From: Clostridium sp. CAG:508
Lineage (GTDB): Bacteria > Bacillota > Clostridia > TANB77 > CAG-508
Length of the DNA stretch: 15,645 bases
Direction: 5' to 3'
Assembly (NCBI GenBank): GCA_000435755.1
Contig: FR889082.1
Coordinates: forward strand, 1 to 15,645
A program made the translations under genes and the position numbers. The notes beneath the pieces were generated by a model, which was not told where the DNA came from, did no database searches, and was given only the letters and a program-made list of their open reading frames with translations. Positions 1 through 6,879 of this stretch are shown piece by piece (position 1 is the first letter of the stretch; every line of letters begins with the position of its first letter).

Positions 1-150
1 TATATATTTTAATATTTTAATTAATAATGGTCTAAAAATCAAATATATCACATATCCAATAATTCCACCGATTACATTTGTTATTATATCAGTCATATCA
101 GCTGTTCTATCTCCATTTATTAAAGGTTGTAGCAATTCTACACTTAAATT
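1..150 (-). pseudogene. VanZ-like protein, C-terminal remnant (runs off left edge)
   Basis: Reading the minus strand from 150 down to 1 gives an uninterrupted peptide with the core SVELLQPLINGDRTADMTD, followed by an IITNVIGGIIGY stretch and a hydrophobic tail. This is the hallmark C-terminal segment of VanZ-family membrane proteins (E-LLQ, then R-x-x-D-x-x-D-x-x-x-N-x-x-G-G-x-x-G-Y). The frame is closed by a TAA at 151-153 immediately upstream, there is no start codon or ribosome binding site, and the earlier VanZ helices are not in this frame. The stretch just upstream in another frame (about 150-185) is hydrophobic, so a frameshift or decay is possible, but I could not recover the rest of the domain. 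VanZ proteins are polytopic membrane proteins, some linked to low-level teicoplanin resistance. The family call is fairly firm; the pseudogene status is inferred, because the 3' end lies outside the window. Confidence 0.55.
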
Positions 151-206
151 TTAGAAAAAGGATGATTAAATATAATTCGTCCATTTTAGTTTCGTCTAAA
201 AACAAA

Positions 207-227
207 AAGCTTTATTTTTCAAAGCTT
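207..227 (-). terminator. Intrinsic terminator overlapping the rRNA methyltransferase stop codon
   Basis: In minus-strand RNA a 7-bp stem (221-227 with 207-213) closes a GAAAAAT loop and is followed by TTTGTTTTT. The stop codon (212-214) lies inside the hairpin, so the terminator sits directly on the 3' end of the gene. Confidence 0.6.
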
Positions 228-1600
228 CTTCGATGTATTACTGAAACACACTCAACATGCGACGTGAAAGGGAACATGTCTACTGGTTGTATTTCTTTTA
301 TGTTGTATTTTTCTTCTAGTTTTGATAAATCTCTTACCATTGTTGCTGGATTGCAACTTATATATACTAATTTTTCTGGGCTTAATTTTAATATGTTATT
401 TATTGTAGTATCATCTAAACCTCTTCTTGGTGGATCTACAAATACAACATTTGGAGTTATATGTTTTTCATGTAATAAGTTTTCCAAAACTTTTTCTACA
501 TCTCCACAAGTAAATTCTATATTTTCTATATTATTTATTTTTGCATTTTCTTTTGCGTCTTCAATTGCTTGTTCTACAATTTCAATTCCATATACCTTTT
601 TTACAAACTTTGAAGCATATATTCCTATTGTTCCTATTCCACAATATAGATCAAGTAAAATATCATCTGCTTTTAAGTTTGCTCCCTCAATTGCTTTGTT
701 GTACAAAACTTCTGTTTGTACAGGATTAGTTTGATAAAATGACATTGGCGAAATTTTGAATGTATAATCTCCTAGTTTGTCATAAATATAGCCATCACCA
801 TATATGGTAATATTTTTATTTCCTAGTATTACATTTGTGTTTTTAGTATTTATATTTTTTACAACTGTTTTTAGTTTGAATTCACTTTGTTTTAAACCAT
901 CTATTATACATTCTACTAATTCTTTTTCTTTTGGTATATTTTCTCCATTTATAACTAATACGCACATTATCTCTTTAGTTTTTATACCAACTTTTATTAC
1001 AATATGTCTAAACAAACCTTTTCCTGTCTTTTCGTTATATACAGATATTTTGTTTTGGTTTAAGAATTCTACAATTGTTGTTGCAATTTGTTCTGATATA
1101 GGGTTTTGAATTTTACATTCTTTCATTGGAATTACTTCATGTGTTCTAGCCGCAAATATTCCTGTAACTACTTCTCCGTTTTTGGCATAGCCTAATGGGT
1201 ATTGTGCTTTGTTTCTATAGTTGTACGGATTTTTCATTCCTATTGTATTTTGTACTGCAATTTTTTGTTTCAATGTTTTATTTGCTAAATTTTGAACTAC
1301 TTCCTGTTTCATCCTTAATGTTGTTTGATAACTTATATGTCTTAAATTGCATCCTCCACATCTTGTATATGTGCTACAATCTACTTTTTCTCTGCTTGAA
1401 GCGGTTTCTAATATCTCTAATATTTTACCAAATCCATGAGATGCAGTAGTTTTTAATATTAGTATTTTACATTTTTCACCTTTTATTGCTTGTGGTATAA
1501 ATATTATATAGTCATTTATTTTAGCTATGCCTTCTCCTTCATAACCGTTATCTATAATATCTACAATATATTCTTCATTTTTCTTTACTGGTATTTCCAC
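212..1600 (-). CDS. rlmCD: 23S rRNA (uracil-5-)-methyltransferase, RlmCD/RumA family
   Basis: This enzyme transfers a methyl group from SAM to C5 of a uridine in 23S rRNA. The 462-residue protein has an N-terminal TRAM-like domain (about 1-60). Four cysteines at C75, C81, C84 (CGGC) and C162 match the 4Fe-4S site of the RumA/RlmD family. The SAM motif DLYCGIGTIG is at 317-326, the SFYQTN element near 290, and DPPRRG at 389-394. The catalytic nucleophile is C416 in SCNP, and the general base is E450 in HVEC. All key residues are present, so it should be active. In Firmicutes one such enzyme (RlmCD) often methylates both U747 and U1939; which site is used here cannot be read from sequence. The start is GTG at 1600, 11 nt after a GGAGG. 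A nearer ATG at 1608-1610 is in another frame, separated by a run of seven A. The gene lies 54 bp downstream of maf, probably cotranscribed with it. Confidence 0.9.
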   Translation of the reverse strand: MEIPVKKNEEYIVDIIDNGYEGEGIAKINDYIIFIPQAIKGEKCKILILKTTASHGFGKILEILETASSREKVDCSTYTRCGGCNLRHISYQTTLRMKQEVVQNLANKTLKQKIAVQNTIGMKNPYNYRNKAQYPLGYAKNGEVVTGIFAARTHEVIPMKECKIQNPISEQIATTIVEFLNQNKISVYNEKTGKGLFRHIVIKVGIKTKEIMCVLVINGENIPKEKELVECIIDGLKQSEFKLKTVVKNINTKNTNVILGNKNITIYGDGYIYDKLGDYTFKISPMSFYQTNPVQTEVLYNKAIEGANLKADDILLDLYCGIGTIGIYASKFVKKVYGIEIVEQAIEDAKENAKINNIENIEFTCGDVEKVLENLLHEKHITPNVVFVDPPRRGLDDTTINNILKLSPEKLVYISCNPATMVRDLSKLEEKYNIKEIQPVDMFPFTSHVECVSVIHRRSFEK

Positions 1601-1654
1601 TTTTTTTCATTCCTCCATTGAATGTTAGATTAAGTTGGAAAAGAATTATTCTAA

Positions 1655-2236
1655 TTATTTTTCAACTTCTATATATTTTTTAATAATTTGATACAACTTC
1701 TGTACTGGTAGCCCAACAACTGAATTATAACTTCCTTCAAATTTAACTATAAACTTAGAAAATTGTCCTTGTATTGCATAAGCTCCTGCCTTGTCCATTG
1801 CTTCTCCTGATTCAATCCACTCGTTTATTTCTCTTTCATCTATTTCAGATAAATATACTCTTGTTATATCATAATCTGTAATAACATCTTTTTTACCATC
1901 TTTTTCAATTATTACACATAAACTTGTAATTACTTCATGTACATCATTTTGTAATTCTGAAATCATTTTAAAAGCTTCTTGTTTGTCTTTTGGCTTTCCA
2001 TAATGTTTGCCGTTTTTTAATACTAAAGTATCTGAGCCTATTACAATTCTGTCTCCTGTAGTTTTATCAAATACTTCTTTTGCTTTTAAATAAGCTATTC
2101 TTTTTGATTGTTCTTGAATTGTTAAGCCTTCTGCAAAGCTTTCATCTGCATTGCTTACAATTACTTCAAAATCTTTTGTGATATATCCTAATAACTCTTT
2201 TCTTCTTGGTGAAGCTGATGCTAGTATTATTTTCAT
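1655..2236 (-). CDS. maf: Maf-family nucleoside triphosphate pyrophosphatase
   Basis: Maf proteins hydrolyse non-canonical or pyrimidine nucleoside triphosphates (dTTP/UTP and modified forms) to the monophosphate plus pyrophosphate in the cytoplasm, and overproduction of Maf/YhdE is linked to septation arrest. The 193-residue length is typical. Visible signatures are the N-terminal SASPRR loop (7-12) with acidic D31/E32, GSDT (67-70), KP (81-82), H100 in the DVHEV segment, DKAGAYAIQG (148-157), and GSYNSVVGLP near the end. A strong AAAGGAG ribosome binding site sits just before ATG 2236. An extended -10 promoter in the 79-bp gap after the pheT terminator suggests a transcription unit separate from pheST, continuing into the downstream rRNA methyltransferase gene. 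The family is clear; the exact nucleotide preference is not determined. Confidence 0.93.
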   Translation of the reverse strand: MKIILASASPRRKELLGYITKDFEVIVSNADESFAEGLTIQEQSKRIAYLKAKEVFDKTTGDRIVIGSDTLVLKNGKHYGKPKDKQEAFKMISELQNDVHEVITSLCVIIEKDGKKDVITDYDITRVYLSEIDEREINEWIESGEAMDKAGAYAIQGQFSKFIVKFEGSYNSVVGLPVQKLYQIIKKYIEVEK

Positions 2237-2265
2237 AAAATTTATCTCCTTTCATCTTCTTACAG

Positions 2266-2273
2266 ATTATATC
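2266..2273 (-). promoter_or_regulatory. Extended -10 promoter for maf
   Basis: On the minus strand TGATATAAT matches the TGnTATAAT extended -10 element, about 30 nt upstream of the maf start and immediately after the pheT terminator. No good -35 is present at 17 bp (it would fall in the hairpin), which fits an extended -10 promoter. Inferred from sequence only. Confidence 0.45.
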
Positions 2274-2283
2274 ATAAAATTAG

Positions 2284-2313
2284 AAAAAGCGATAGATTGC
2301 TCTATCACTTTTT
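2284..2313 (-). terminator. Intrinsic terminator after pheT
   Basis: A 13-bp stem (2301-2313 with 2284-2296, one G-U wobble) closes a GCAA tetraloop and is flanked by A5 and T5 tracts, starting 2 nt after the pheT stop codon. It separates pheST from maf and, because it is A/T-flanked on both sides, could work in either direction. Confidence 0.8.
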
Positions 2314-2315
2314 AA

Positions 2316-4739
2316 CTATTCTTCTCTTAGAACTGCTCCACATCTCTTATTAAGAGTTTTTAATATGCTTTCCATTTTAGCATTTATTTCTTCTGATGTC
2401 ATAGTTGTATTACCATTATCAATTACAATTCTTAACATTATTGATTTTTTACCTTCTGGAACTTGGTTGCCTCTATATTCCTCAACAAATTTTACATCTT
2501 TTAATTTGCCTTTAATTGAACCAGAAATTTCTTCCCATGTTACAGATTCGTCAACTAAAATTGATAAATCTTTTTCAACTAATGGTAATAAAGGAATATG
2601 AACAAACTTATTATCTCTAGAAGCAAAAGGTACTAATTCGTCAACATTTAATTCAAAAATTGCAACATTAGCTCTTTTTATTTTAGCAGAGTTCATAGTT
2701 TTTATTGATAATAATCCTAATTTACCTATTACTTTGTTATCTAACATAATATCTAGATATACATTTACATCTGCCCAAGAAGGTTTTTCACCTTGTTTCA
2801 AAGTTATTTTTTCCATGTGGCAGTATTCAGACATATTTTCTATTACACCTTTTAATTCGTAAAATAGCTTACTAGCATCTTTTCCAACAATACTTGCTGT
2901 CAATAATTTTTTATGAACTGGTAATGTCTCATCTTCTGATGATTCATGATATTCACCTTTTTCAAATGCTTGGGCAACTTCAAATAGTTTGAATTCATCA
3001 AAGTATCTTAAGTTTTTAGAAATTGCCTCTAACATTCCTGGTATAAGTGAAATTCTTAAATATGCTTCACTTGGTGATGGAGGTGTGGCTAGTTTAACTG
3101 AATTTTCTTTATCCACTCCAGCTGCATCTATATATTTTTCGTCTATCCAAGGATATGTAAATATTTCATTAAATCCACATCTAAAAGCTAAATATTGTTT
3201 TAATCTTTGCTCTAATAATACTTTGTTTTGTAAAACAGCATGTTCAAATTTAATAGTTAGTGGTTTAGCTTCAAAACTTTCAAAACTTAGTAATCTAGCT
3301 ATATCTCCCATTACATCATCTTTTAAAGATACATCTCCTGTTGAACGCCACACTGGAACAACAACATGGTAAACTTTATCTTTATATTCTACATCATATC
3401 CTAAAGCTTTTAATACTTTTTCAATTGTTTCTCTAGGTAAAACCTTTCCTAATCTCACATTAAGGAATTCTTCTGATACATCTATTACTTCCCTTTGTGT
3501 TTTTATTGGATAAACATCATTGAATGCTACAACTTTGCTTTCTGGGAATATTTCTTTAAATAATTGCAATGCTAATGCAATTCCTTGGCTAACTCTTTCA
3601 GTATCAAGATTTTTTTCATATCTTATAGAAGCATCTGTTTTTTCATCAAATCTTTTTCCTGTTTTTCTAATTGTAGAAGCTATGAAGTTAGCAACTTCTA
3701 CAACAACTCCTGTTGTTTCTGGAAGAATTGAATCTTTTTTACCTCCACGTATTCCTGCTAATGCCATTGCATCTGTGTCATCACATATTACTAAATCATC
3801 TTCGGTTAGGCTAATTGTATTATTATCAAGAAGTAATAATTCTTCATCTTTTTTAGCATTTCTAACAATTATTTTTTCACCATTTACATGTGTTCTATCA
3901 AAAGCATGTAAAGGTTGACCTACAGCCATCATAACATAATTTGTAATATCTACAATAGCACTTATTGGTCTCATACCTGCATTTATTAAAGCTGCTTTCA
4001 TCCACATTGGAGATTCTTTATCATATACATTTTCTATTTCAATTGCAGCATATCTATTACATTTTTCAGGTACTTGTATTTCAACATTGTATTTTGGAAG
4101 ATTTTTGTCAATTTCTATACTTGGTAATTCTTTTAAAGGTACATTATAAATTGCTGATAGCTCTCTTGCTATTCCATAATGTCCCCATAAATCTGGTCTG
4201 TTTGTTAATGATTTATTATCTATTTCAAGTACAACATCATCCATGCATATCAATTCAGCTATATTTTGACCTGGTTTACATTCAATACCTTTTAAGTCAA
4301 CTATTTCTGTTTCATTTTTAGCTGGAAAAATGTTCTCTAAATATACTTCTTCTGCTCCACAAATCATACCATAAGATGATTCGCCACGCATATTTGTTTT
4401 CTTTATTTTAACTAAATCTGGTTCTCCATGCCAATATACTTCAGCACCTGGTTTAGATATAACTACATATTCACCTACATACAAGTTTGATCCACCACAT
4501 ACAATTTGTACTGGCTCTGTTTCACCTATATCTACCATACATATTCTTAATGAGTCTGCATTAGGATGTTCTTTTACTTCTAATATTTTTCCTACCACTA
4601 TGTCGTGAAATTTATCACTAGTATTTTCAACAGACTCTACTTCAACTGTTCTTAATGTTAAATCATAAGCTATTTGTTTATTTGTTATTTCTTTTGGTAA
4701 ATCAACATATTTTTTAACCCAATTTAATGATACTTTCAT
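2316..4739 (-). CDS. pheT: Phenylalanine--tRNA ligase beta subunit
   Basis: Beta chain of the cytoplasmic (alpha-beta)2 PheRS, which charges tRNA-Phe. At 807 residues it is full length for a bacterial PheT. It opens with the EMAP-II-like tRNA-binding module (about 40-150, including HPNADSLRICMVD). The B3/B4 editing domain follows (about 210-385, with the GGKKDSILPETTGVVVEVANF region), then the B5 domain, the catalytic-like core (FTYPW element), and the C-terminal FDX-ACB anticodon-binding domain starting at PLLPLVEKDLSI. The start is ATG 4739 behind AAGGAGGTAAACAA. pheT begins 13 bp after the pheS stop, so the two form one operon under the T-box leader. A strong terminator follows directly. 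Nothing unusual is seen. Confidence 0.96.
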   Translation of the reverse strand: MKVSLNWVKKYVDLPKEITNKQIAYDLTLRTVEVESVENTSDKFHDIVVGKILEVKEHPNADSLRICMVDIGETEPVQIVCGGSNLYVGEYVVISKPGAEVYWHGEPDLVKIKKTNMRGESSYGMICGAEEVYLENIFPAKNETEIVDLKGIECKPGQNIAELICMDDVVLEIDNKSLTNRPDLWGHYGIARELSAIYNVPLKELPSIEIDKNLPKYNVEIQVPEKCNRYAAIEIENVYDKESPMWMKAALINAGMRPISAIVDITNYVMMAVGQPLHAFDRTHVNGEKIIVRNAKKDEELLLLDNNTISLTEDDLVICDDTDAMALAGIRGGKKDSILPETTGVVVEVANFIASTIRKTGKRFDEKTDASIRYEKNLDTERVSQGIALALQLFKEIFPESKVVAFNDVYPIKTQREVIDVSEEFLNVRLGKVLPRETIEKVLKALGYDVEYKDKVYHVVVPVWRSTGDVSLKDDVMGDIARLLSFESFEAKPLTIKFEHAVLQNKVLLEQRLKQYLAFRCGFNEIFTYPWIDEKYIDAAGVDKENSVKLATPPSPSEAYLRISLIPGMLEAISKNLRYFDEFKLFEVAQAFEKGEYHESSEDETLPVHKKLLTASIVGKDASKLFYELKGVIENMSEYCHMEKITLKQGEKPSWADVNVYLDIMLDNKVIGKLGLLSIKTMNSAKIKRANVAIFELNVDELVPFASRDNKFVHIPLLPLVEKDLSILVDESVTWEEISGSIKGKLKDVKFVEEYRGNQVPEGKKSIMLRIVIDNGNTTMTSEEINAKMESILKTLNKRCGAVLREE

Positions 4740-4752
4740 TTTGTTTACCTCC

Positions 4753-5790
4753 TTATTTAAATTGCTCTAAAAATCTTAAATCTGCACTATGGAATAATCT
4801 TACATCATCCACTCCATAACGCATCATAACTAATCTGTCTAATCCAATGTTAATATAGAATCCGGTCCATTCTTCTGGATCAAGCCCAGCAGATTTTAAA
4901 ACATTAGGGTGAATTACACCACCTGGCATTACTTCAATCCATCCATTGTGGTTACATACGCTACAACCTTTTCCACCACATACTAAACATTCCATATCTA
5001 TTTCATAACCTGGTTCAGTAAATGGAAAGAACCCTTCTCTCATACGTACATTGATTTTTCTACCAAATACTTTTTCAAGAATAGTTTGAATCATTACCAT
5101 TCCAGATGAGAATGAAATATTTTTATCAACTATAAGAGCTTCATATTGGAAGAACGCTCTTTCATGTCTTGCATCAGTATTTTCATTTCTATATACTCTA
5201 CCTGGGTAAACGAATCTTGCAGGAGCACCATGTTTTAATAAATATCTAACTGATCCACCTGTTAAATGAGGTCTTAAACATAAACGCTCATTTCCTAATT
5301 TTTCCTCTGTTCCATCTAACCAGAACGTATCCATAGATTGGCGTGCTGGATGGTCAGCAGGGAAATTTAAGTTATCAAAAGCATATTTTTCACTACTAAT
5401 ATCATCTTCACTATACACTTCAAAACCTAATGATAAAAAGGCTTCATTTAGGTCGTAGCACATTTGAGTAATAGGATGTAATGCTCCTTTACTTATAGCT
5501 GTTCCTGGTAATGTAAGGTCTAAAGGTTTATCTACAACACTTTTAGCACTTATAAGTTCATCTTCTTTTTGTTTTATTTTATCTCCAAATAATTGTTTAA
5601 TTTCAGTTGTTTTCATTCCAACAACCTTTTTTTCTTCATTAGATAATGTACTTATAGATTTTAAAACTTCGCCTAACTCACTTTTTTTACCAGTTAGTTC
5701 TTTTGCAATATTTTGTAATTCTTCTACTGTCTTTGCATTTTCTAGTTTTTCAATTCCATTATTTTTGATTTTTTCTAACTTTTCTTCCAT
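4753..5790 (-). CDS. pheS: Phenylalanine--tRNA ligase alpha subunit
   Basis: Catalytic alpha chain of class II PheRS, pairing with PheT. It activates phenylalanine with ATP and transfers it to tRNA-Phe. At 345 residues it has the usual length. An N-terminal coiled-coil tRNA-binding arm (about 1-90) precedes the class II core. Motif 2 appears as the RHERAFFQYEALIVDKNISF region, a Cys-rich insertion reads CLVCGGKGCSVCNHNGW, and motif 3 is GLDRLVMMRYGVDDVR near the end. Start ATG 5790 has AAAGGAAA upstream, placed just after the T-box terminator U-tract, so read-through is needed for expression. It is cotranscribed with pheT. Confidence 0.96.
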   Translation of the reverse strand: MEEKLEKIKNNGIEKLENAKTVEELQNIAKELTGKKSELGEVLKSISTLSNEEKKVVGMKTTEIKQLFGDKIKQKEDELISAKSVVDKPLDLTLPGTAISKGALHPITQMCYDLNEAFLSLGFEVYSEDDISSEKYAFDNLNFPADHPARQSMDTFWLDGTEEKLGNERLCLRPHLTGGSVRYLLKHGAPARFVYPGRVYRNENTDARHERAFFQYEALIVDKNISFSSGMVMIQTILEKVFGRKINVRMREGFFPFTEPGYEIDMECLVCGGKGCSVCNHNGWIEVMPGGVIHPNVLKSAGLDPEEWTGFYINIGLDRLVMMRYGVDDVRLFHSADLRFLEQFK

Positions 5791-5807
5791 AATAGCATTT
5801 CCTTTCC

Positions 5808-6056
5808 CTAAAAAACAAAAATAGTGATACCAAACTAAAGGACGAATCTTTTAATCCGCGGTACCACCTTTTTTCTAATTTCTTAGCACTTATTAAAATA
5901 ATTTTCTTAACGATATTGACTCCATTATTGAAATTCATTATATAGCTTCTCTAGTATGGCTCTCAGTCTGTTGACCATAACTCCCTGTATAGAACTCTAA
6001 ATAACTACTTAGATAACTTCTTCATCATATATCGAAGACTTTTATATATAAAAACT
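5808..6056 (-). promoter_or_regulatory. Phe-specific T-box leader of pheST
   Basis: T-box leaders sense uncharged tRNA: the anticodon pairs with a specifier codon, the tRNA CCA end pairs with the T-box bulge, and an antiterminator forms. Here the T-box core GGTGGTACCGCGG lies at 5856-5868 (minus). Stem I is closed by CGATAT (6029-6034) pairing with ATATCG (5911-5916). A UUC phenylalanine specifier followed by A is at 5930-5932. The antiterminator can be drawn as helix A1 (AAAGG/CCTTT), bulge TGGTACC, then helix A2 (GCGGATT/GATTCGT) with an AAAA loop. The competing terminator pairs GGTGGTACC (5860-5868) with GGTATCACT (5823-5831) and ends in TTTTTGTTTTTT. The codon matches the downstream pheS gene, which supports the call strongly. 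Confidence 0.93.
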
Positions 6057-6062
6057 GTATCA

Positions 6063-6091
6063 ATTATACATTCAAAAATTGTTTTTGTCAA
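6063..6091 (-). promoter_or_regulatory. Sigma-A promoter of the pheST T-box transcript
   Basis: Perfect consensus on the minus strand: -35 TTGACA (6086-6091), 17-bp spacer, -10 TATAAT (6063-6068). Transcription should begin near 6056, giving a leader of about 265 nt before pheS. The -35 begins one base after the T-tract of the upstream terminator, so the two signals abut. Confidence 0.9.
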
Positions 6092-6092
6092 T

Positions 6093-6123
6093 AAAAAAGC
6101 GGTAGAAATTCTACCGCTTTTTT
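6093..6123 (-). terminator. Intrinsic terminator after the GC-rich orphan gene
   Basis: GCGGTAGA pairs with TCTACCGC (8 bp, 3-nt loop) between an A6 and a T6 tract, just downstream of the 130-residue orphan gene and just upstream of the pheS promoter. The symmetric A/T flanks make it a possible bidirectional terminator. Confidence 0.85.
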
Positions 6124-6125
6124 GA

Positions 6126-6148
6126 GACTCACACTTCATTTGTGAGTC
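6126..6148 (-). repeat. 8-bp inverted repeat over the stop codon of the orphan gene
   Basis: GACTCACA (6126-6133) and TGTGAGTC (6141-6148) form a perfect 8-bp inverted repeat with a 7-nt loop. It spans the last codons and the TGA stop (6129-6131), directly ahead of the terminator hairpin, so the transcript would end in two tandem hairpins. Its role is unknown; it also marks the left edge of the GC-rich segment. Confidence 0.6.
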
Positions 6149-6521
6149 CGGAAAGCCGCTTTTTTGCGATTTCCCGAATGCTCTCCTCCTCATCATTGAG
6201 CAAAATGTTCAGCGCTTTGCAGTTGGCATAAATACTGTGGACGACAGATTTTCTTACTTCTGCGTCTGCAGCCTCTGCCAGTGTTTCCATCAGTCTTTCG
6301 ACATTTCCCCTGAAAGAAGTATTTTTCTCGAAGGGGGGGTCGTTCAGATCGATGGTCAGAGCCGCATATCGAACGTTTCTCTTTTCGATATTTTCGAGCT
6401 CATCACGAATCCACTTGAAGTGGCTTTTTTTCAAAGCCTTCAGGAACTCGCTCCGGTCAGCCGGATGTTTGAATCCCATAGTTCCGAGATTCAGCTTGGT
6501 GGGAAGAGCCTCTCTATTCAT
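6129..6521 (-). CDS. Orphan GC-rich gene, 130-residue soluble protein of unknown function
   Basis: I do not recognise this family. The protein is hydrophilic, has no signal peptide or membrane segment, and ends in helices resembling HEAT/ARM repeats (LMETLAEAADAEVRKSVVHS, then ILLNDEEESIREIAKKRLSG). That resemblance is weak. The N-terminal part holds basic/aromatic KKSHFKWIRDELENIEKRNVRYAALTID. It is expressed from its own unit: a consensus-like promoter, a 5' hairpin/operator-like palindrome, AGGAGGAAAACAGT before ATG 6521, and its own terminator. Codon use differs sharply from neighbours: a hand count of 60 bases (6241-6300) gives 29 G/C, against about 25-30% for flanking genes, and it prefers CTG, GAG and AAG-type codons. 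A run of seven C occurs mid-gene. This points to recent transfer from a higher-GC genome. The AT-rich promoter region looks host-like. Confidence 0.7.
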   Translation of the reverse strand: MNREALPTKLNLGTMGFKHPADRSEFLKALKKSHFKWIRDELENIEKRNVRYAALTIDLNDPPFEKNTSFRGNVERLMETLAEAADAEVRKSVVHSIYANCKALNILLNDEEESIREIAKKRLSGLTNEV

Positions 6522-6564
6522 ACTGTTTTCCTCCTAAAAATAAATTTTTGCTGAGGATATATAA

Positions 6565-6580
6565 TTGTTCTTTCGAACAA
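6565..6580 (-). promoter_or_regulatory. Palindrome at the start of the orphan-gene transcript (operator or 5' hairpin)
   Basis: TTGTTC-GAAA-GAACAA on the minus strand is a perfect 6-bp inverted repeat with a GNRA-type GAAA spacer, located 7 bp past the -10, i.e. at or just after the expected transcription start. It could be a repressor operator or a 5'-end stabilising hairpin. The arm orientation does not fit the Gram-positive LexA box. Confidence 0.45.
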
Positions 6581-6587
6581 CAAATAT

Positions 6588-6616
6588 ATTATAACACAAT
6601 TTTATGTAAATTTCAA
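6588..6616 (-). promoter_or_regulatory. Sigma-A promoter of the orphan gene
   Basis: On the minus strand -35 TTGAAA (6611-6616), a 17-bp spacer and -10 TATAAT (6588-6593) lie about 65 nt upstream of the start codon at 6521. Confidence 0.75.
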
Positions 6617-6661
6617 CTATTTTTATAAAAAAAATAACTACTTGATTAGTAATTCATAAGT

Positions 6662-6693
6662 AAAAAAGAGCTTTCGTTTGAAAGCTCTTTTTT
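6662..6693 (-). terminator. Intrinsic terminator after tRNA-Leu
   Basis: An 8-bp perfect stem (GAGCTTTC with GAAAGCTC, 6668-6675 and 6680-6687) with a 4-nt loop is flanked by A6 and T6 tracts, starting one base past the encoded CCA end of the tRNA. It makes the tRNA a single-gene unit or the end of a pgi transcript. Confidence 0.85.
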
Positions 6694-6694
6694 A

Positions 6695-6778
6695 TGGTGC
6701 GGATGAGAGGACTCGAACCTCCACACCGTTGGTACTGGTTCCTAAGACCAGCGCGTCTGCCAGTTCCGCCACATCCGC
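6695..6778 (-). tRNA. tRNA-Leu(UAG)
   Basis: The 84-nt gene reads GCGGATG at the 5' end and CATCCGC-A-CCA at the 3' end (7-bp acceptor stem, CCA encoded). The anticodon stem CTGGT/ACCAG holds the loop CTTAGGA, giving anticodon UAG, which reads CUA/CUG leucine codons. A long class II variable arm follows, as expected for leucine, and the T-arm contains GGTTCGAGTCC. It has its own promoter and terminator. All stems are intact. Confidence 0.96.
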
Positions 6779-6793
6779 ATATTTTTAATATCA

Positions 6794-6835
6794 TTGACAT
6801 AGAATATTGTAGCACATTACATTATTCTATGTCAA
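6794..6835 (-). promoter_or_regulatory. tRNA-Leu promoter inside a perfect 13-bp inverted repeat
   Basis: The minus strand has -35 TTGACA (6830-6835), an 18-bp spacer and -10 TACAAT (6806-6811). The same DNA is a perfect inverted repeat: TTGACATAGAATA at 6794-6806 and TATTCTATGTCAA at 6823-6835, with 16 bp between the arms. One arm covers the -35 and the other ends at the last base of the -10 and covers the start region, a layout that suits a dimeric repressor. The promoter is well supported; the operator role is inference. Confidence 0.65.
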
Positions 6836-6879
6836 CATATTTTTTTGATTTTTAGTATTTTTTCTAAATTTTTTAACTA

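Noticed and set aside
78..734. Long plus-strand open frame opposite the rRNA methyltransferase gene
   Set aside because: It is antisense to a gene with full catalytic motifs, has low-complexity Leu/Phe/Ser content typical of a shadow frame, and has no ribosome binding site.
6005..6196. 63-residue minus-strand open frame over the T-box leader and the end of the orphan gene
   Set aside because: It crosses a terminator, the pheST promoter and T-box stem I, and shows no ribosome binding site or protein-like sequence.
6565..6580. LexA/SOS box upstream of the orphan gene
   Set aside because: Gram-positive LexA sites read GAAC-N4-GTTC; here the arms are in the opposite order (GTTC-N4-GAAC).
6695..6778. 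tRNA-Leu as an integration site with an att duplication
   Set aside because: I saw no second copy of the tRNA 3' end and no integrase in the window.
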